Shown here one piece after another: positions 59,000 through 64,000 of a stretch of DNA of 64,000 nt. The stretch spans positions 124,001 through 188,000 of the forward strand of contig NZ_BSFC01000030.1 in the NCBI RefSeq assembly GCF_027922145.1, written 5' to 3'. The first letter of the stretch is position 1; the number at the start of each line of letters is the position of its first letter. Made by a program: the position numbers and the translations under genes. The DNA comes from Novosphingobium resinovorum (lineage in GTDB: Bacteria; Pseudomonadota; Alphaproteobacteria; Sphingomonadales; Sphingomonadaceae). The notes beneath the pieces were generated by a model that did no database searches, was not told where the DNA came from, and saw only the letters and a list, made by a program, of their open reading frames with translations.

Positions 59000-59277
59000 G
59001 CGGCGTCACCCAGCTGGAGGTGGACCAGCACTTTCTCGGTGTCCGACAGGTCGCCGATGATCTTCTGGATCGGCACCGGCAGTTGCCTTACCAGAGTGGG
59101 GATGGCGACGATGTTGTGCTCCCGCGCGAGCCGCGGGTTTTCCTTCAGATCGATGACTTTGACCGCATAGCTGGAATCGAGGTATTCCTTGCAGATCCGC
59201 TCGAGATTGCGGATCGCGGCGACTGACTTGGGGGTCTGCCCGGCGACGTAGAGGGTGAGTTCGGTAGACCTGTCCAT
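58996..59277 (-). CDS. kaiB: KaiB-like protein
   Basis: 93 aa from ATG 59277 (AGGGG 6 nt upstream); ATG 59283 is possible. Thioredoxin-like KaiB fold: LTLYVAGQTPKS, AIRNLERICKEYLD, VKVIDLKENPRLAREHNIVA and IPTLVRQLPVP. In cyanobacteria KaiB binds phosphorylated KaiC and resets the clock; KaiB-like proteins in other bacteria are linked to stress and timing. No KaiA is present here. Confidence 0.92.
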   Translation of the reverse strand: MDRSTELTLYVAGQTPKSVAAIRNLERICKEYLDSSYAVKVIDLKENPRLAREHNIVAIPTLVRQLPVPIQKIIGDLSDTEKVLVHLQLGDAA

Positions 59278-59279
59278 GA

Positions 59280-60956
59280 TCATCCCCTAAAAGCGCTTCG
59301 GCCGGTCGCAAGTTCCGCCAGATCGGACGCGGCCTGATCGCGGAAATCCGTTTCCGCCTGTATCAGCCGGAGCAATTCCGCCTCCTCCGCTGCGACGTCG
59401 GCCTGGAGCGCGGCGATTTCCACTTCGGCCTTGCGACGACGCTGCTCGACCTTCTGCTGCAGGGCGGTGACGGTAGTTCGTCGGTCTACCTCGTTGCGGC
59501 GGGCCTGCGCCTCGGCAAACCGCCGGGCCGAGCCGGTCAGCGCCCCATTCTCGCCCAGATAGGGTTCGACCAGGCTGATACCGTCGTCGCTCATGACGAA
59601 TTCGCGCACCTGATTGGAGTGCGCCATGCCGCGCGCCTTCAGCAGATAAAGCTCGCGGTTGAACTCGCCGTTCACCTCGCGGTTGAGCAGCAGCAGCCAG
59701 GCATCCATCAGCGAGGACAGGCCGGCATCGGTCTGAGCCAGCGCCTGGTCGTGGGCGAGGTGGGTGAAGACGGCGGTGATGCCGTTGGACTTGAGGTAGT
59801 CCACCATCCGCAGCAGCATAGACTGGACTTCGAGTGTCTCGCCGCTGTCCATGAAGGCGGAGATCGGGTCGAGCACCACCAGCGAGGGACGGAAGCGCGC
59901 GATCTCGCGGATCATGATCGCAAGGTGCATCTCGAGACTGTAGAAGGTCGGCCGCGCCGATACGCAGCGCAGCAGGTCTCCTTCGATCCATGGCGCGATG
60001 TCGAGGCCGATCGAGCGCATGTTGCGCACGATCTGCCCGGCCGATTCCTCGAACGAGAAGATCATCGCCCGTTCGCCCCGGCGGCATGCGGCATCGACGA
60101 AGCACATCGCCATGGAGCTCTTGCCCGACCCGGCCACGCCTGAGACGAGGATGCTGCTGGCGCGATGAAAACCGCCGCCCGTCAGCATCTGATCGAGGTC
60201 GGCGATGCCGCTTGACACCCGTTCCTCGAAGACCTTGTGCGCAAGGCCGAGCGAACTGACCGGCAGGACGCTGAAGCCTTCCTCGCCGATCAGGAAAGGG
60301 TATTCGTTGGTGCCGTGGGCGGTGCCGCGATACTTTACGATGCGCATCCGGCGCGTCGAGATCTGGTTGTGGACGCGGTGGTCGAGCAGGATCACGCAGT
60401 CGGAGACGTATTCCTCAAGCCCCTGCCGCGTGAGCGAGCCGTCGCCGCGCTCGCCGGTGATCACGGCGGTCAGGCCCTTTCCCTTTAGCCAGTCGAACAG
60501 GCGGCGGATTTCCGCGCGCAGGATCGCGGGATTCTGGAAGGCCGAGAACAGGCTCTCGATCGTGTCCAGGACAATGCGTTTGGCGCCGACCTCGTCGATG
60601 GCGAGTTCGAGGCGCAGGAACAGGCCCTCCAGGTCGTAGTCGCCCACTTCGGCCAGTTCGGAAGGTTCGACGGCGATGTGCTCGATGGCGACGAGGCCCT
60701 TTTCGACGAGGCTGTCGAGCCCGAAGCCAAGCGAGGCGACGTTATCGACGATGTCCCTCGGGCGCTCCTCGAAGGTCACGAACACGCCCGGCTCGCCTTC
60801 CCGCGCGCCGTTGACGAGGAACGTCGAGGCGAACAGCGTCTTGCCGCAGCCTGCCGAGCCACATACGAGGGTGGGGCGTCCGCGCGGCAGGCCGCCCATG
60901 GTGATGTCGTCGAAGCCTTCGATACCCGTCAGGGCCTTTTCGATGCCGGCAGTCAT
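59280..60956 (-). CDS. kaiC: KaiC-family double-RecA ATPase
   Basis: 558 aa. Two RecA-like domains: P-loops GSAGCGKT (residues 33-40) and GVAGSGKS (~273-280), with catalytic Glu pairs in FVTFEERP and FSFEES. A DAGLSSLMD block near residue 410 aligns with the Ser/Thr phosphorylation site of KaiC (here Ser-Ser). The C-terminal ~80 residues form an Arg/Glu-rich coiled coil. Start at MTAGIE (60956). It is first in an operon of kaiC-kaiB-kinase-kinase on the minus strand, with no KaiA. Confidence 0.93.
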   Translation of the reverse strand: MTAGIEKALTGIEGFDDITMGGLPRGRPTLVCGSAGCGKTLFASTFLVNGAREGEPGVFVTFEERPRDIVDNVASLGFGLDSLVEKGLVAIEHIAVEPSELAEVGDYDLEGLFLRLELAIDEVGAKRIVLDTIESLFSAFQNPAILRAEIRRLFDWLKGKGLTAVITGERGDGSLTRQGLEEYVSDCVILLDHRVHNQISTRRMRIVKYRGTAHGTNEYPFLIGEEGFSVLPVSSLGLAHKVFEERVSSGIADLDQMLTGGGFHRASSILVSGVAGSGKSSMAMCFVDAACRRGERAMIFSFEESAGQIVRNMRSIGLDIAPWIEGDLLRCVSARPTFYSLEMHLAIMIREIARFRPSLVVLDPISAFMDSGETLEVQSMLLRMVDYLKSNGITAVFTHLAHDQALAQTDAGLSSLMDAWLLLLNREVNGEFNRELYLLKARGMAHSNQVREFVMSDDGISLVEPYLGENGALTGSARRFAEAQARRNEVDRRTTVTALQQKVEQRRRKAEVEIAALQADVAAEEAELLRLIQAETDFRDQAASDLAELATGRSAFRG

Positions 60957-61049
60957 GCTCGTCCCGATTTGATCGCAGAATCGGTGCTTATGCGAGCCCC
61001 CGATGCGAGGCAAACGATCTCATCCGCGCCGGGTTCCGAGTTGGCCGGA

Positions 61050-62465
<1,416 letters not shown>

Positions 62466-62580
62466 ATCGGTTTCCGATGCCGGTATAGCGCAGTGGATCA
62501 TCGGGGAAAGGGGCCAGTTCCAGCTGAAGTGCCGGGGCCAGCAGCACACCGATCGTCAGGCCCTGTCGGCAGATCGGTGT

Positions 62581-62877
62581 TCAAGGCAGCGAGCGGTAGA
62601 ACTCCAGTTTCATGTCCTCGGCCACGCATTCGAGGATCGGCGGGACGAGCCGGTCGTGAAAGTCGATATGCATGTGCTTTTCGTAAGCGGCCTCGTCGCG
62701 GAAAGTGGCGACGACCTGGAACAGGTCGGGGTCCGCCTCCGACTGGAACAGTTCATAGACGAGGGCATCGGGCTCGTTTTCGAACACCAGACCCTTCAGT
62801 TCGGATTGCAGGGCGATCATGTCGTCGCGCTTTTCCGGCCGGGTGCGCAGCTGGGCGATGAAGCTCTTGGCGGGCAT
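62581..62877 (-). CDS. ABM-domain (antibiotic biosynthesis monooxygenase-like) protein
   Basis: 98 aa from ATG 62877, with AAGGG 9 nt upstream. Ferredoxin-like ABM fold: FIAQLRTRPEKRDDMIALQS, VYELFQSEADPDLFQVV, YEKHMHIDFH. Members are cofactor-free quinone-forming monooxygenases or heme-degrading enzymes; many are uncharacterised. Starts 4 nt after the stop of a paralogue, so the two form one unit. Confidence 0.85.
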   Translation of the reverse strand: MPAKSFIAQLRTRPEKRDDMIALQSELKGLVFENEPDALVYELFQSEADPDLFQVVATFRDEAAYEKHMHIDFHDRLVPPILECVAEDMKLEFYRSLP

Positions 62878-62881
62878 AGGG

Positions 62882-63184
62882 TCAGGCCCTTCCATGAGGT
62901 GCGAGGTCGAACAGGAGCTCGCGTTCGTACGTGCCTTCCATGCAGCCGACGATCTTCTCGATCAGCGGCTTGTTGTGATCGTAAGCCATGTGGGCCTCGT
63001 CGGCGGCCTCATCGACGAAACTTTCGTGGACGGCGAACATGCCAGGTTCGGCAAGGCGGAAGAACTTGTAGACAAGCGTGCCCGGTTCCTGCTTCGACAA
63101 ATCCTCCATCTGGCGGGCGAGGGCGATGAAATCGTCCTGCCGGTCGTGGCGGACGCGGAAGCGGGACAGGAAACTGAAGGCCAT
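62882..63184 (-). CDS. ABM-domain protein, tandem paralogue
   Basis: 100 aa. Pattern SRFRVRHDRQDDFIALARQM, VYKFFRLAEPGMFAVHESF, AHMAYDHNKPLIEKI, parallel to the downstream gene. Possibly a heterodimer partner. Divergent from the TonB receptor at 63498 over a 313-bp promoter region, so perhaps part of processing of its ligand. Confidence 0.85.
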   Translation of the reverse strand: MAFSFLSRFRVRHDRQDDFIALARQMEDLSKQEPGTLVYKFFRLAEPGMFAVHESFVDEAADEAHMAYDHNKPLIEKIVGCMEGTYERELLFDLAPHGRA

Positions 63185-63497
63185 GAGGCACTCTCTCCTT
63201 TCAGTGCGGGACGAGTCGCTCTCGTTCCCGCAGGTTCTCTCCGAATGCCGCGCCTATCTTGGCGCGTGCTCCGTGGAATCGAGGATAGGCGATCACAGAA
63301 TAAAAACAATCATGAATGCATGCTATATCGCGTTTCCCTGCCCCCCGAGAGGTTTGTCGACAACCACCGCATGAGCCCGGGGCATATGATGAAAATAGTC
63401 ATCAAAAAAACATACATGAATGATTGCCAAACGCCGTCTTCGTGATAATCCTTGATGCAACCCGCAAACAAATGGCGGGGCACAAGGAGAGAGAGGC
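63185..63497. promoter_or_regulatory. 313-bp divergent promoter region
   Basis: AT-rich stretches lie around 63298-63330 and 63385-63425. CAATCATGAATGCATG at 63308 and an inverted relative, CATACATGAATGATTG, at 63412 (13 of 16 positions match as reverse complement) could be operator halves. AAGGAGA precedes the receptor start. No hairpin terminator seen. Confidence 0.4.
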
Positions 63498-64000
63498 ATG
63501 TTCACCAGGCAGCTTTACTGCTCGTCTTGCGCGTTCGCGCTCGTCGCCGGAATCGCAAGCACGCCAGCCTTCGCACAGGACACTTCGACCACGGACGCAG
63601 CGCCACAAGAATCGGGGCAGCAATCGTCGGGTGGCCTGGCCGAGATTGTCGTCACCGCAACCCGCCGCGCCACCGACCTTCAGTCCACGCCGGTCTCGGT
63701 CTCGGCGGTGGACAGCACGTTGATCGCGCAGGCCGCCCCGCGCGACCTCGGCGACATCGCGGCGTTCGTGCCGAACTTCTCGGCCGCGACGATCGCCAAC
63801 TTCAATGCCGCCAGCTTTGCGATGCGCGGCGTCGGGCAGACCTCGATCATCGTCTATTTCGAGCCGCCGGTGGCGGTGCTGGTGGACGACTTCGTAGTGC
63901 CCTCGGTCCAGACTCAGCTGCTCGACACTTTCGACATTGCGCAGGTCGAAGTGCTGCGCGGCCCGCAGGGCACGCTGTTCGGCAAGAACACTACGGGCGG
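63498..64000 (+). CDS. TonB-dependent receptor, 3' end outside window
   Basis: First 167 codons of a receptor cut by the window end. Signal peptide (RQLYCSSCAFALVAGIAS) cleaved after AFA-Q. Plug features GLAEIVVTATRRATDLQSTP and VEVLRGPQGTLFGKNTTGG. ATG 63498 has AAGGAGA about 8 nt upstream. Its neighbours suggest uptake of an aromatic or similar ligand, but only the start is visible. Confidence 0.93.
   Translation, partial: MFTRQLYCSSCAFALVAGIASTPAFAQDTSTTDAAPQESGQQSSGGLAEIVVTATRRATDLQSTPVSVSAVDSTLIAQAAPRDLGDIAAFVPNFSAATIANFNAASFAMRGVGQTSIIVYFEPPVAVLVDDFVVPSVQTQLLDTFDIAQVEVLRGPQGTLFGKNTTG

Overview
The window is high-GC, gene-dense DNA with short operons, frequent 1-4 nt gene overlaps, TonB-dependent receptors, many oxidoreductases and several dispersed inverted-repeat families. 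This suggests an alphaproteobacterium of the order Sphingomonadales (Novosphingobium, Sphingobium or Sphingomonas type). The genus is inference from protein style and repeats; there is no rRNA to settle it. I found no tRNA, rRNA, CRISPR array, transposase or integrase.

Bases 1 to about 34,900 are a catabolic region. On the minus strand, divergent from an IclR regulator (10465-11274), lies an operon of MFS transporter, LeuC-like and LeuD-like hydratase subunits, an isocitrate-lyase/PEP-mutase-family lyase and a zinc alcohol dehydrogenase (10220 down to 4824). Next come an exported feruloyl-esterase-like protein and a three-gene unit of AllA-like protein, small helical protein and methyltransferase. 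Bases 11.5-21.3 kb hold a LysR regulator, a DUF1838 protein, a lipocalin-like protein, an exported FAD amine-oxidase-type enzyme, two exported hydrolases, a flavin monooxygenase and an aldehyde dehydrogenase; this block is bracketed by inverted copies of one ~120 bp repeat. A TonB receptor (21540-23660) faces an SDR, a second methyltransferase/small-protein pair, an FAD-linked oxidase and an unusual hydrolase. A further plus-strand operon (29716-34866) encodes a maleate-isomerase-family protein, a PuuE-like deacetylase-fold protein, a flavin monooxygenase, an aldehyde dehydrogenase and a protein I do not recognise.

Bases 34.9-64 kb look more like general genome: a DmeR/RcnR-DmeF nickel/cobalt efflux pair with its operator, a MscS channel, a bifunctional penicillin-binding protein, an Lrp regulator divergent from a homodimeric 2-oxoacid dehydrogenase E1, a LacI-regulated GluP/FucP-type sugar transporter, a MarR-EmrA-EmrB-OMF efflux set, TrmL, an amidohydrolase/TauD-dioxygenase pair with a GntR regulator, and a four-gene kaiC-kaiB-histidine kinase-hybrid kinase operon. 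L-serine dehydratase, two tandem ABM-domain proteins and the start of another TonB receptor finish the window.

The left half plausibly imports an oxidised organic substrate through the TonB receptor and MFS transporter, hydrolyses it with exported esterases, oxidises it with flavoenzymes, aldehyde dehydrogenases, SDR and ADH, and cleaves a branched dicarboxylic acid to central metabolites by the hydratase/lyase module. The substrate cannot be named from sequence. The points most worth following are the duplicated methyltransferase plus small-protein module, the KaiBC signalling operon, the catalytically odd hydrolase and isomerase, and the hairpin repeat families.
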